Assembly (NCBI GenBank): GCA_016720565.1
Contig: JADKKJ010000012.1
Location: 496,001-560,000 of the forward strand
Direction: 5' to 3'
DNA length: 64,000 bases
DNA from: Chitinophagaceae bacterium
GTDB lineage: Bacteria > Bacteroidota > Bacteroidia > Chitinophagales > Chitinophagaceae
Numbering within the stretch: position 1 is the stretch's first letter; every line of letters begins with the position of its first letter. The position numbers were made by a program, and so were the translations under genes. The notes under the pieces are model-generated. The model saw only the letters and a list, made by a program, of their open reading frames with translations. It was not told the DNA's origin and did not search any database. This document shows positions 53,836 to 62,714 of the stretch, piece by piece.

Positions 53836-53866
53836 TTTGGTAAATTCCCCAATAAAACTACTTTTG
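53836..53866 (+). promoter_or_regulatory. Predicted promoter of the DUF2795 gene
   Basis: TTTG at 53836-53839 and TACTTTTG at 53859-53866 with a 19-bp spacer match the Bacteroidota consensus exactly. The start would be near 53873, giving a leader of about 60 nt. Confidence 0.75.
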
Positions 53867-53931
53867 CGAAAAATACAGGGACCGCGACCCCAGTTAATAA
53901 ACCTTATTGCTAGCTAAAATTAGAAGACACG

Positions 53932-54153
53932 ATGTTCTGGACACTTGAATTAGCCTCTTATTTAGAAGACGCCCCCTGGCCCGCTACAAAAGATGAACTG
54001 ATCGATTACGCGATCCGTTCCGGCGCTCCCATTGAAGTGGTAGAAAACCTGCAGGAATTGGAAGACGAAGGCGATGTGTATGAAACCATCGAAGACATCT
54101 GGCCGGATTATCCTACACAGGATGACTTTCTTTTCAATGAGGACGAATACTAA
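53932..54153 (+). CDS. DUF2795-family small acidic protein
   Basis: A 73-residue acidic protein. MFWTLELASYLEDAPWPATKDELIDYAIRSGAP and VVENLQELEDEGDVYETIEDIWPDYPTQDDF match the DUF2795 family, which is widespread in Bacteroidota. No biochemical role is established to my knowledge. It has its own strong promoter and terminator, suggesting a well-expressed monocistronic gene. Confidence 0.85.
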   Translation: MFWTLELASYLEDAPWPATKDELIDYAIRSGAPIEVVENLQELEDEGDVYETIEDIWPDYPTQDDFLFNEDEY

Positions 54154-54178
54154 TGTATCATCCGAAACTTATTTAACT

Positions 54179-54205
54179 AAAAAGACCCCTGAAGGGTCTT
54201 TTTAT
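54179..54205. terminator. Terminator between the DUF2795 gene and fabI
   Basis: AAAAAGACCC and GGGTCTTTTT arms enclose a short loop and suit both convergent transcripts. Confidence 0.85.
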
Positions 54206-54226
54206 ATTTTGGTCAGTTCTTATTCT

Positions 54227-55039
54227 TTATCCCATTTTCTCGATCACTCCCTGTGTAACACCCGTAAAACTGAATCCTCCGTCATGGAAAAGATTCTGCA
54301 TGGTCACATAACGGGTGAGGTCGCTGAATAATGTTACGCAATAATTAGCGCAATCCTCACCGGTAGCATTTCCCAATGGACTCATGGCTTCGGCGTAATT
54401 GATAAATCCATCAAACCCTTTTACACCACTGCCGGCAGTAGTGCGCGTTGGAGATTGCGAAATGGTATTCACACGAACTTTTCTTTTCACCCCATAATGA
54501 TATCCGAAACTGCGGGTCACACTTTCCAGCAGCGCTTTGGCATCTGCCATTTCATTATAATCCGGGAATACACGCTGCGCAGCAATATAGCTAAGGGCCA
54601 CCACACTACCCCATTCATTCAACGCATCCATATCCCAGGCCGTACGCAATACACGATGAAGGCTCATAGCGGAAATATCCAGGGTCTTCTGGTTCCACTC
54701 GTAATTCATTTCTGTATAATGCTTGCCTTTGCGCACATTCAGGCTCATGCCAATTGAATGCAGCACAAAATCGATCTTACCGCCAAAATGTTCCTGGGCC
54801 TTCTCAAAAAGATTTTTCAGGTCATCCATACTGGTCACATCCGCGCCAATAACAGGGGCATTGCCACAAGCTTCCGCCAGCTTGTTTATTTCGCCCATTC
54901 TCAATGCCACTGGGGCATTACTCAATACGATCTGGGCTCCTTCCTCATAACAACGAAGGGCTGTTTTCCATGCAATGGATTTTTCATCCAGGGCGCCGAA
55001 TATGATTCCTTTTTTTCCTTTAAGCAGATTAGTGGACAT
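54227..55039 (-). CDS. fabI: Enoyl-ACP reductase (NADH)
   Basis: A 270-residue SDR-type FabI. GIIFGALDEKSIAW binds NADH. The catalytic pair is Tyr in SYIAAQRVFPDYN with Tyr-x6-Lys as YNEMADAK. QSPTRTTAGSGVKGFDGF is the substrate-binding loop. It reduces trans-2-enoyl-ACP in fatty acid elongation. Normal length; divergent from pheT. Confidence 0.95.
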   Translation of the reverse strand: MSTNLLKGKKGIIFGALDEKSIAWKTALRCYEEGAQIVLSNAPVALRMGEINKLAEACGNAPVIGADVTSMDDLKNLFEKAQEHFGGKIDFVLHSIGMSLNVRKGKHYTEMNYEWNQKTLDISAMSLHRVLRTAWDMDALNEWGSVVALSYIAAQRVFPDYNEMADAKALLESVTRSFGYHYGVKRKVRVNTISQSPTRTTAGSGVKGFDGFINYAEAMSPLGNATGEDCANYCVTLFSDLTRYVTMQNLFHDGGFSFTGVTQGVIEKMG

Positions 55040-55131
55040 AGAAATTGATTTAGGGAGCCAAAAATAAGCGAAATGCAGTCACGACAGGCGTTTTCTTATC
55101 TTCGCAAGAATCAAAAAGGCAAGCATTTCTC

Positions 55132-57560
55132 ATGACGATCTCTTATAAATGGCTCAGTGAATATCTTGGTCCTGCCCTGGACCCCGAACGACTCGCACGT
55201 ATACTTACTTCCATTGGACTGGAAGTAGAAAGCATGACAAAATATGAAGAGGTTAAAGGCGGGTTGAAAGGCCTGGTGACCGGCGAAGTGTTATTTACCG
55301 AAAAACATCCTAACGCCGATAAACTTACCCTTACAAAAGTGGATATTGGCGCTGCTGAACCTTTACAGATCGTTTGCGGTGCTCCCAATGTGGCAGTAGG
55401 GCAAAAAGTGATAGTTGCCCCTGTGGGTACAACTATTTATCCTTCCAAAGGAGAACCGCTGACCATGAAAGTGGCAAAGATCCGAAGCGTGGAAAGCCAT
55501 GGCATGATCTGCGCAGAAGATGAAGTGGGCCTGGGAGATTCCCATGCCGGTATCCTGGTATTGCCTGCAGAAACAAAAGTTGGGCAACCTTTAAGTGAAT
55601 TATTCCAGCCTTATGAGGACATCATTTTTGAAATAGGATTAACGCCAAACAGAATGGACGCTATGAGCCATTGGGGCGTGGCAAGAGATGTATGCGCTTA
55701 TCTTTCGCATCATGATAAAAAAGAACAAAAGCCAAAGATCCCCAATAGCAATGGCGTAAAATCGGAGAACCATTCCCTTGATATTTCCGTGACCATTGAA
55801 AACGATAAGGCCTGCACCCGTTATTCCGGTATCAGCCTGGCAGATGTAACAGTTGCTGAATCGCCCCGCTGGCTTCAGCAACGATTGAAGTCGATAGGCA
55901 TCCGCCCTATCAATAATATTGTTGACATCACGAATTATATACAGCACGAAACTGGTCAGCCGCTGCATGCGTTCGATGCCGATAAGATCAGGGGAAGAAA
56001 AGTGATCGTAAAAAACCTGGCGCAGGGTACAAAATTCATTACCCTCGATGAAAAAGAAAGGGAATTAAACGCGGAAGACCTGATGATCTGCGATGCGGAA
56101 GGTCCTATGTGCATAGCCGGGGTATTTGGTGGTTTATACAGCGGGGTTAGCAATGAGACTAAAAATATTTTTATTGAAAGCGCCTGTTTTGATGCAGTGA
56201 CCACCCGAAAAACCTCTTTCCGCCACGGACTTCGAACAGATGCCGCTTCCCGATTTGAAAAAGGTACGGATGTTTCCGCTACCGTTACGGTTCTTAAAAG
56301 GGCGGCCCTGCTTATCAAAGAGATCGCCGGGGGTAGTATTGCCTCTGATATCATTGACATTTACCCCGATCCGCTTCCCAAAAAAGAAGTGGGCGTAAAA
56401 TGGCATTATATCAAAAAACTCAGCGGGAAGAATTATCATCCCGATGCTGTTACCAACATACTCAACAGTTTGGGTTTTGAAGTTTTAAAAAATGCAGTTG
56501 ATGAACTGCGCCTGGCAGTGCCTTATCATAAGCCGGATATCAGCCTCCCTGCCGACATTGTAGAAGAGATACTTCGTATTGATGGTCTTGACAATATCGA
56601 TATTCCCGATGCCATTACACTTACCCCATCTGTTGAAGACAACCATGGCAGGGAAGTATACAGGGAAAAACTCAGTGGCCTGCTGGTAGGATTAGGCTTC
56701 AACGAGATACTTACCAATTCCATCACCAATGCTGCTTATTTTTCTGATGATGAAAAAGCGGGTATGGTGAATATGCTGAATAGCCTCAGCGCAGAACTTA
56801 ATATTCTTCGCAGTTCATTATTTGAAACGGCCCTGGAAGTGGTGGCGCATAATCTCAATCATAAAAATAATGCTCTCCGCTTCTTTGAATTTGGAAAAAG
56901 CTATGGAAAGGATGCTCCGGGGGAATACCGTGAATTTGAACAACTATGTGTACTTACTACGGGAAATAAAAATGAAGACAGCTGGCAGGGCAAGGCGGCA
57001 GCCACTGACCTCTATTATTTAAAAGGAGTGGTTAACAATATACTCAGGCTGATGGGTGTGAACCAGGTGCGCCTGGAAGAGTTGGCAGTTGCCAAACTGG
57101 ATCAGCACCTGGTATATAAGCTGGCTGATGGCAGTATCATTGGCGGCATTGGATCTGCGAAAAGATCCTTCCTTCAGCGATTCGGGATAAAGCAGCCGGT
57201 TTATTTTGCTGCCATGGATTGGGAAAAGCTGATCACGATCGCCACTACCCAGAAAACCCTGATACAATCACTTCCTAAATTCCCGGCTGTACAGCGCGAC
57301 CTGGCCATGCTGGTATCCAAAGAACTGAAATGGCAGCAGGTGGAAATGGCTGTGCAGCAGATGAAACTGAAAAAATTGCTGGACCTTCGTTTGTTCGATG
57401 TATTTGAAAGTGATAAATTGGGGGAGGGACGCAAATCCATTGCCATTAACTTTACTTTCCAGGATGCTGAAAAGACCCTGACAGATGCTGAGATAGATGG
57501 CTGGATGCAATCTATCATGAAGACACTGGAAAAGAACTTCAAGCAGAGATCCGCAAATGA
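55132..57560 (+). CDS. pheT: Phenylalanyl-tRNA synthetase beta subunit
   Basis: Domains in order: B1, the OB-like EMAP/tRNA-binding domain (VLFTEKHPNADKLTLTKV, HGMICAEDEVGLG), B3/B4 editing domains (RPINNIVDITNYI, GQPLHAFDADKI, ESACFDAVTTRKTS), the B5 and catalytic-like region (SLGFEVL, VEEILRIDGLDNI, ELNILRSSLFETALEVV), and the ferredoxin-like anticodon-binding end (SLPKFPAVQRDLAML). As sequenced the frame does not stop and runs on to 57843, giving 903 residues. Restoring one G after base 57543 gives the end KAEIRK and a stop TGA at 57558-57560, a normal 809-residue PheT. I annotate that end and treat the extension as artefactual. Confidence 0.93.
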
Positions 57561-57843
57561 ACCCCTCCGAACAACAACTAAAACGCATTCAGGAAAAACT
57601 TCAGCAACTGCTAAGGGAGCACCAGTCATTGAAAAAGACAATGCCCGCTTGCAGAAGGAGTTGTCGGCCACCAGGGAACAGTTCAGTGAACAAAAACGTT
57701 CAACCGAATCATTACAGGAACAGATCAGCATATTAAAAGTAAGCGGCAGCTCTATGAGCGAGGCTGATAAAAAAGAACTTGAAAAAAGGATCAACGCTTA
57801 CCTGAAGGAGATAGACCGATGCATCTCGCTATTAAGTCATTAA
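57557..57843 (+). CDS. Coiled-coil protein between pheT and zapA, frameshifted
   Basis: A start MNPSEQQLKRIQEKLQQLL at 57557 overlaps the restored pheT stop in ATGA. The frame is lost at AAAAA (57632-57636), where one A seems missing, and resumes as DNARLQKELSATREQFSEQ to the stop after CISLLSH. The restored 95-residue protein is almost entirely coiled coil (heptads of Leu and Gln/Glu/Lys). Small coiled-coil genes sit before zapA in many Bacteroidota, perhaps as division-apparatus partners; this is inference. Four bases separate it from zapA. Confidence 0.7.
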
Positions 57844-57846
57844 TAT

Positions 57847-58128
57847 ATGAGTGAACTTATTCCCATATCCGCTTTGGTAGGTGACCGTACCTATCGCATA
57901 CGCATTGAACCGGCTGATGAGGAGATCGTCCGTAAGACCCTCAAGACCATCAATGATAAGATAATTGAATTTAAGACCCAGTTTGCTGGAAAGGATATGC
58001 AGGATTATATCGCTATGGTGATGATCTGGTTCGCCACTGAGATCAACTCCGGGAACCACAAGGTGGAATCGGCAGATTCCATTACCGACCAGCTTACCAT
58101 CATAGAAAAATTACTGGACGCGCAATAA
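57847..58128 (+). CDS. zapA: Cell division protein ZapA
   Basis: A 93-residue ZapA. ISALVGDRTYRIRIEPADEEIVRKTLKTINDKI is the conserved N-terminal globular segment and QDYIAMVMIWFATEIN begins the C-terminal helix. It crosslinks FtsZ filaments at the division site. Confidence 0.9.
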   Translation: MSELIPISALVGDRTYRIRIEPADEEIVRKTLKTINDKIIEFKTQFAGKDMQDYIAMVMIWFATEINSGNHKVESADSITDQLTIIEKLLDAQ

Positions 58129-58130
58129 AA

Positions 58131-58152
58131 AAGGCCTGGCTAGCCAGACCTT
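58131..58152. terminator. Terminator-like hairpin after zapA
   Basis: AAGGCCTGGC and GCCAGACCTT arms enclose TA, with one mismatch. It separates zapA from the convergent thioredoxin-like gene. Confidence 0.65.
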
Positions 58153-58179
58153 AATTAATTCAGGAACGAGTTTATATTA

Positions 58180-59340
58180 TCAGAAGGCTTTTTTATCGGC
58201 CATCAGTTCAGTCAGTTTCTGCTCCAGATCCTCTCCTCTCAAATTCTTGGCGACGATCTTTCCGCTGGGATCTAGCAGGAGGTTCTGCGGGATCGCTTTG
58301 ATGCCATATTGCTTGGCAACCGCATTATCCCAGAATTTCAGGTCGCTTACATGTGTCCAATCCAGTTGATCATCATGAATGGCTTTCATCCATTTGTCTT
58401 TCTGACCGGGGCGATCAAGGGATACACCTATAATATGGAAGTTCTGTCCTTTGTATTTATTGTACACTTTTACCACGTTCGGATTCTCAGCGCGGCAGGG
58501 ACCACACCAGCTTGCCCAGAAATCTACCAATACATAACGGCCACGGAAAGAAGCCAGGCTTACCGGAGTATCCAGGGTATCATTTTGTGTGAAGTCCATC
58601 GCTAATCTTCCAATGCCTGTTTTCTTGGCGATCTCAATATCTTCTTTAAAATTTACTGCGGATGGATAGGCTTTGTTCTTTTCTGACATAGCGGCGAACA
58701 AAGGTTCAACCTTATCAGGGTTGATCTCCCAGCCGGCGTATTGCTGAAGCGCATAAAAAGCCAGCGGCGAGTTTGGGTTATTCTTTACATATTCGCCATA
58801 TACTTTTTCTTTTTTCTCATTGTCGATGGCATCGATCTCTTTTTCGATCTTATCCTGCCCTTCTTTATCCTTTGCTTTTGCAAAAGCAGAATACTGATCG
58901 TAAAGTGGCTGCATTCTATCGTCAAAAGGCTTGCTTTGCTTGTTCAGGATCACATACTCATCATGAGCCGGTGAACCTTTAACGGAAATATTGCTGAAAG
59001 AATCCACTGAAGTGACCTTGATCTTGCCAGACATTAAAAATACCGTGGCCATATCGCGGGCATAGTTGATGGCCAGCTTCTTGCCATCTGCGCCAACAGC
59101 ATATTTCACGCGAATGCGGCCTGCACAAGGCTCGGAAACATTGCCTGAAAATTTGTATTCTTCATCCTTTACCATGGCACTGTCCGTTTTCCATTCACCA
59201 TTAGTACGGTATTGCAGGAAAACCCATTCCGGGGTGAGGGCCAGGCGCTTTACCTTGCCGCTAAGCGTGAACTGATCGGTCTTATCCTGGGCCAGGGCTA
59301 ACAGTGGTAAGAATGCTGAAAACAGTAGGATCTTTTTCAT
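58180..59340 (-). CDS. TlpA-like thioredoxin-fold lipoprotein/periplasmic protein with DUF4369 domain
   Basis: A 386-residue exported protein from MKKILLFSAFLPLLALAQ (59340). Residues about 20-130 are a DUF4369-like beta domain (FTLSGKVKRLALTPEWVFLQY). A helical middle region follows. About 240-386 is a thioredoxin-like domain with WASWCGPCRAENP (CxxC active site) and the cis-Pro in IKAIPQNLLLDPSG. It likely reduces disulfides in the periplasm or helps cytochrome maturation. Inserted between zapA and rny on the opposite strand. Confidence 0.9.
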   Translation of the reverse strand: MKKILLFSAFLPLLALAQDKTDQFTLSGKVKRLALTPEWVFLQYRTNGEWKTDSAMVKDEEYKFSGNVSEPCAGRIRVKYAVGADGKKLAINYARDMATVFLMSGKIKVTSVDSFSNISVKGSPAHDEYVILNKQSKPFDDRMQPLYDQYSAFAKAKDKEGQDKIEKEIDAIDNEKKEKVYGEYVKNNPNSPLAFYALQQYAGWEINPDKVEPLFAAMSEKNKAYPSAVNFKEDIEIAKKTGIGRLAMDFTQNDTLDTPVSLASFRGRYVLVDFWASWCGPCRAENPNVVKVYNKYKGQNFHIIGVSLDRPGQKDKWMKAIHDDQLDWTHVSDLKFWDNAVAKQYGIKAIPQNLLLDPSGKIVAKNLRGEDLEQKLTELMADKKAF

Positions 59341-59548
59341 TTTAAAGTATTGTGTGTGCAAGTTTACTGAAAATTGGGCAGGGAGGGGCTCAATCCGGGC
59401 CTTAAAACGGTTTTTTATATGAACGGCATGCGGTAAAATCCAAGCCTGTTTTGTATCTTCGTGAGCCCCGGGGATATGAAATTTCTGTTATTTATTATTC
59501 CTGTATTTGAGGGGGAAGTCATTATGAAACAATTAAATAAACACATTC

Positions 59549-61113
59549 ATGGATCCAAATATAATGTACATCATTATTGGTATAGGTGCCCTGATCGCCG
59601 GCACCATACTGGGTAAACTCCTTTTTCGAGGAACACCCGTAAGAATATAGAAGAAGCCGAATTACAATCCCAAACCATCATCCGGGAAGCCGAACTCAGG
59701 GCCGAGACCATCCGCAAGGAAAAAGAACTCGAAGCCAAGGAGAAGTTCGTGCAAATGAAATCCAACCACGACAAGGAGGTATTCGAGAAGACCAAGAAGA
59801 TAAATGACACGGAGAACCGTATCCGCCAGAAAGAGCAGACCATTAACCAGAAAGAAGGCAATCTCGAAAAACAGATAAAGGAAAATGAGGCGATCAAAGA
59901 GAACCTCAACCGCCAGATCGAACTGGTGAACATCAAACGCACAGAGCTGGAAAAACACCAGGAAGAACATATTCGCCGCCTGGAAAAGATCGCCGGACTT
60001 TCAGCAGATGAGGCCAGGACCCAATTAATAGAGAGCCTGAAAGCGGAGGCCCATACCCAGGCACTTAGCCTTCAGCAGGAGATCATGGAAGATGCCAAAC
60101 TGAAAGCAAACAAGGAAGCCCGTAAGATCATCATACAAACTATTCAGCGTACCGCCGCAGAGCAGGCCATCGAAAATACGATCACCGTATTCAACCTGGA
60201 AAGCGATGAGATCAAAGGACAGATCATTGGAAGGGAAGGCCGTAATATCCGCGCCATTGAAGCAGCCACAGGGGTTGACCTGATCGTGGATGATACCCCG
60301 GAAGCGATCATACTTTCCTCCTTTGATCCATTGAGAAGGGAGATCGCGCGACTGAGTTTGCAAAGACTGGTAAGCGATGGAAGGATACACCCCGCCCGTA
60401 TTGAGGAAGTGGTGGAAAAAACAAAAAAACAGATCGAAGAGCAGGTAATGGAGATCGGTGAAAGGACCGTGATCGAACTGGGTATCCATGGCCTTCATAA
60501 AGAACTGGTGAGAATGGTGGGAAGAATGCGATTCCGTTCTTCTTACGGACAGAATTTGCTGATGCATAGTCGCGAGACAGCTAACCTCTGTGCCACCATG
60601 GCTGCAGAATTAGGGTTGAATGCCAAACTGGCTAAAAGAGCCGGTCTGCTTCACGATATAGGTAAAGTGCCTGATGAAGAAAGTGAGCTGAGCCACGCCT
60701 TACTGGGCGCAAAACTCGCTGAGAAATATGGTGAGAACCCTGCGGTGGTGAATGCCATTGGCGCCCACCACGATGAGATGGAAATGCAATTTGTGATCTC
60801 CCCTATCGTACAGGCCTGCGATGCTATCAGCGGCGCCCGTCCTGGTGCAAGAAGAGAGATCATGCAGCAATACCTGCAGCGCATCAAAGACCTTGAAACA
60901 CTGGCCATGGCCTATACAGGTGTGGAGAAAGCCTATGCAATCCAGGCCGGCCGCGAGCTGCGTGTGATCGTTGAAGCCGATAAAGTAACCGATGCCGATT
61001 CTGATCGCCTCTCCTTTGAAATAGCCCAGAAGATCCAGACTGAAATGACCTTCCCGGGCCAGATCAAAGTGACGGTGATCAGGGAAAAGAGGGCGGTGAA
61101 TGTAGCGAGATAA
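59549..61113 (+). CDS. rny: Ribonuclease Y, frameshifted after its membrane anchor
   Basis: The start at 59549 encodes MDPNIMYIIIGIGALIAGTI, the usual single-helix anchor, but this frame stops at 59649. From AAC at 59632 another frame continues NTRKNIEEAELQSQTIIRE, a long coiled coil (about 30-200), the KH domain (IIGREGRNIRAIEAATG) and the HD domain (LLHDIGKVPDEE, with HHD in IGAHHDEMEM), to KRAVNVAR. One base missing near 59632 explains the break; restored length is 521 residues. Rny starts mRNA decay at the membrane. A start inside the coiled coil at 59749 would lose the anchor. Confidence 0.9.
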
Positions 61114-61150
61114 GCTTTGAGCTGTGAGCCTTGAGCTGTGAGCTTTAAAT
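61111..61150 (+). repeat. Left inverted repeat of the four-helix-bundle gene unit
   Basis: Starts at the rny stop codon. It consists of quasi-tandem TGAGC(C/T)(T/G)TGAGC units. The 22 bases 61125-61146 (TGAGCCTTGAGC through GTGAGCTTT) are the exact reverse complement of 61586-61607. Confidence 0.85.
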
Positions 61151-61158
61151 CGAATACT

Positions 61159-61199
61159 AAAAGGAAAAACCCAGAAACAAATGGTGTTTTTCCTTTTTT
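61159..61199 (+). terminator. Terminator after rny, inside the repeat-bounded unit
   Basis: 12-bp perfect arms AAAAGGAAAAAC and GTTTTTCCTTTT with a 15-nt loop, then more T. Confidence 0.75.
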
Positions 61200-61229
61200 G
61201 TTTTTAGTTGGGAAATTCATCTTTGAATA

Positions 61230-61610
61230 ATGAAGAATTTCAAAAACCTGAAGATCTGGCAAAAGAGCATGGAGATTGTTAAAGACGTTTATCTTTTCGT
61301 AGCTGATTTTCCAAAACAGGAGACTTATTCGCTGGGAAACCAGCTTACCAGGGCAGCAGTATCTATTTCCTCAAATATTGCTGAAGGAAGCAGCAGAAAC
61401 AGTGATAAGGATTATGCCAGGTTCATAGAAATGGCGCTTGGCTCCGGCTTTGAGGTTGAAACTCAGGTACTAGTGGCTCTTCACCTAAATTTAGGTAAGC
61501 AAGTCATTGGAAATAAAATACTTATACTTTTAGATGAGCAACAAAAAATGTTGATCCGATTTTTAAGTGTACTCCGGAAAGGCTCAAAGCTCACAGCTCA
61601 AGGCTCATAG
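61230..61610 (+). CDS. Four-helix-bundle protein (23S rRNA intervening-sequence/bAvd-like family)
   Basis: A 126-residue protein. NFKNLKIWQKSMEIVKDVYLFVADFPKQETYSLGNQLTRAAVSISSNIAEGSSRNSDKDYARFIEMALGS is the family signature (W-x-K-x-M, QLTRAAVSI, NIAEG). The family forms pentamers related to the Avd protein of diversity-generating retroelements, and is also encoded in 23S rRNA intervening sequences. No reverse transcriptase is nearby. The last residues, GSKLTAQGS, and the stop codon are encoded by the right inverted repeat. Function unknown; an RNA-binding role is plausible. Confidence 0.85.
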   Translation: MKNFKNLKIWQKSMEIVKDVYLFVADFPKQETYSLGNQLTRAAVSISSNIAEGSSRNSDKDYARFIEMALGSGFEVETQVLVALHLNLGKQVIGNKILILLDEQQKMLIRFLSVLRKGSKLTAQGS

Positions 61611-61619
61611 CTTAAATCC
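61581..61619 (-). repeat. Right inverted repeat of the four-helix-bundle gene unit
   Basis: Positions 61586-61607 are the exact reverse complement of 61125-61146. The wider 39-bp block also matches the left block with a few mismatches. It includes the stop codon of the four-helix-bundle gene. Confidence 0.85.
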
Positions 61620-61627
61620 AAATACTC

Positions 61628-61658
61628 TTGGAAAATCATATCATAAACCCTACCTTTG
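61628..61658 (+). promoter_or_regulatory. Predicted rplS promoter
   Basis: TTG at 61628-61630 and TACCTTTG at 61651-61658 are 20 bp apart, matching the Bacteroidota consensus. The pair begins just 9 bp after the right repeat, so rplS keeps its own promoter. Confidence 0.75.
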
Positions 61659-61678
61659 CCCTCCTTAAAAACAAGAAC

Positions 61679-62047
61679 ATGGAAGCGGTAAAATACGTAC
61701 ACGAACAGCTGACCCCGAAGAAAGAATTCCCTGCATTTAAAGCAGGTGATAATATCACTGTGAACTACAGGATCATTGAGGGTAATAAAGAAAGGATCCA
61801 GTCTTTCAAAGGCGATGTGATCAAAAGCCAGGGAACAGGCGCTACTGCCAGCTTCACAGTTAGAAAGATCTCCGACGGTATTGGTGTTGAAAGGGTATTC
61901 CCTTTTTACTCTCCGAATATCGAGTCTATCGTGCTGAATAAGACCGGTCATGTACGTCGCGCAAAATTGTTCTACCAGCGTGGTCGTAGCGGTAAAAGTG
62001 CGAGGATCCGCGAAAAGCGCCAGGCTGTGGCTACCACACAAGCTTAA
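61679..62047 (+). CDS. rplS: 50S ribosomal protein L19
   Basis: A 122-residue protein from MEAVKYVHEQLTPKKEFP (61679); a frame from 61628 would include the promoter. FKAGDNITVNYRIIEGNKERIQSFKGDVIK and GIGVERVFPFYSPNIESI, then RRAKLFYQRGRSGKSARIREKR are L19 hallmarks. It sits at the 30S-50S interface. Followed by a strong terminator. Confidence 0.96.
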   Translation: MEAVKYVHEQLTPKKEFPAFKAGDNITVNYRIIEGNKERIQSFKGDVIKSQGTGATASFTVRKISDGIGVERVFPFYSPNIESIVLNKTGHVRRAKLFYQRGRSGKSARIREKRQAVATTQA

Positions 62048-62070
62048 TTCTTTAGAAATAAGATATCAGA

Positions 62071-62097
62071 AAGCCCCGGAATTTCCGGGGTTTTTTT
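62071..62097 (+). terminator. Intrinsic terminator after rplS
   Basis: CCCCGGAA and TTCCGGGG arms around one T, then seven T. Confidence 0.92.
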
Positions 62098-62158
62098 GGC
62101 GCTTACCTTACCAGCGAAACATAATTATTACTGCCCTCAAACTTTATCCAGATAAGAA

Positions 62159-62689
62159 TCAGCCCAACTCAAGATACATCTGGTGATTAAGATTAGAGGT
62201 GGTGGCCGTCACCTGGAAATTATAAGATCCTATTATTTTGAAACCTGCTTTAGAATAAAAATTGATCGCCCTTGTATTTCCGATCCAGGTTACCAGCCAT
62301 ACCCCTTTCTGGGCTTGTTGCCTGACAAACGCCACACTGAATCTTAAAAGTTCAGCCCCCAATTTCTTATCAAAGTATTCAGGTAAAATATAGATCCTGT
62401 CCAGCTTGGCGCTATTTTTCGCTTCTACATTTTCGTGCGCCGCATTCAGTACCAATTTAGAGAAGCCTGCCGGTTTTCCATTGTAATAAAGAATATGATA
62501 GATATTTTCAGGGTTGCTTAGCTCCCGTTGTATCGCTTCCGCATTATAGTGGCCTTTCATGTATTCATCCAGGTCTTCTTCCGGGCAGCTGCCAAGATGT
62601 GCCTGCTTAACGGAGATACGGCCAATATCCAAAATAGCCTGGTAGTCATTCTCAGTGGCTCGTTCAATTAATGTCATTGTCGTTTCCAT
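62159..62689 (-). CDS. GNAT-family N-acetyltransferase
   Basis: A 176-residue protein; the start may instead be MTLIERATENDY at 62677. The GNAT core is seen as AKLDRIYILPEYFDKKLGAELL (acetyl-CoA pyrophosphate-binding Q/R-x-x-G-x-G/A equivalent, here loosely kept as KKLGAEL) and WLVTWIGNTRAINFYSKAGFKIIGSY near the end. N-terminal ATENDYQAILDIGRISVKQAH is typical of this subgroup. The substrate is unknown. Confidence 0.85.
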   Translation of the reverse strand: METTMTLIERATENDYQAILDIGRISVKQAHLGSCPEEDLDEYMKGHYNAEAIQRELSNPENIYHILYYNGKPAGFSKLVLNAAHENVEAKNSAKLDRIYILPEYFDKKLGAELLRFSVAFVRQQAQKGVWLVTWIGNTRAINFYSKAGFKIIGSYNFQVTATTSNLNHQMYLELG

Positions 62690-62714
62690 TCTCGATTAAT
62701 GCATATTGATATGC

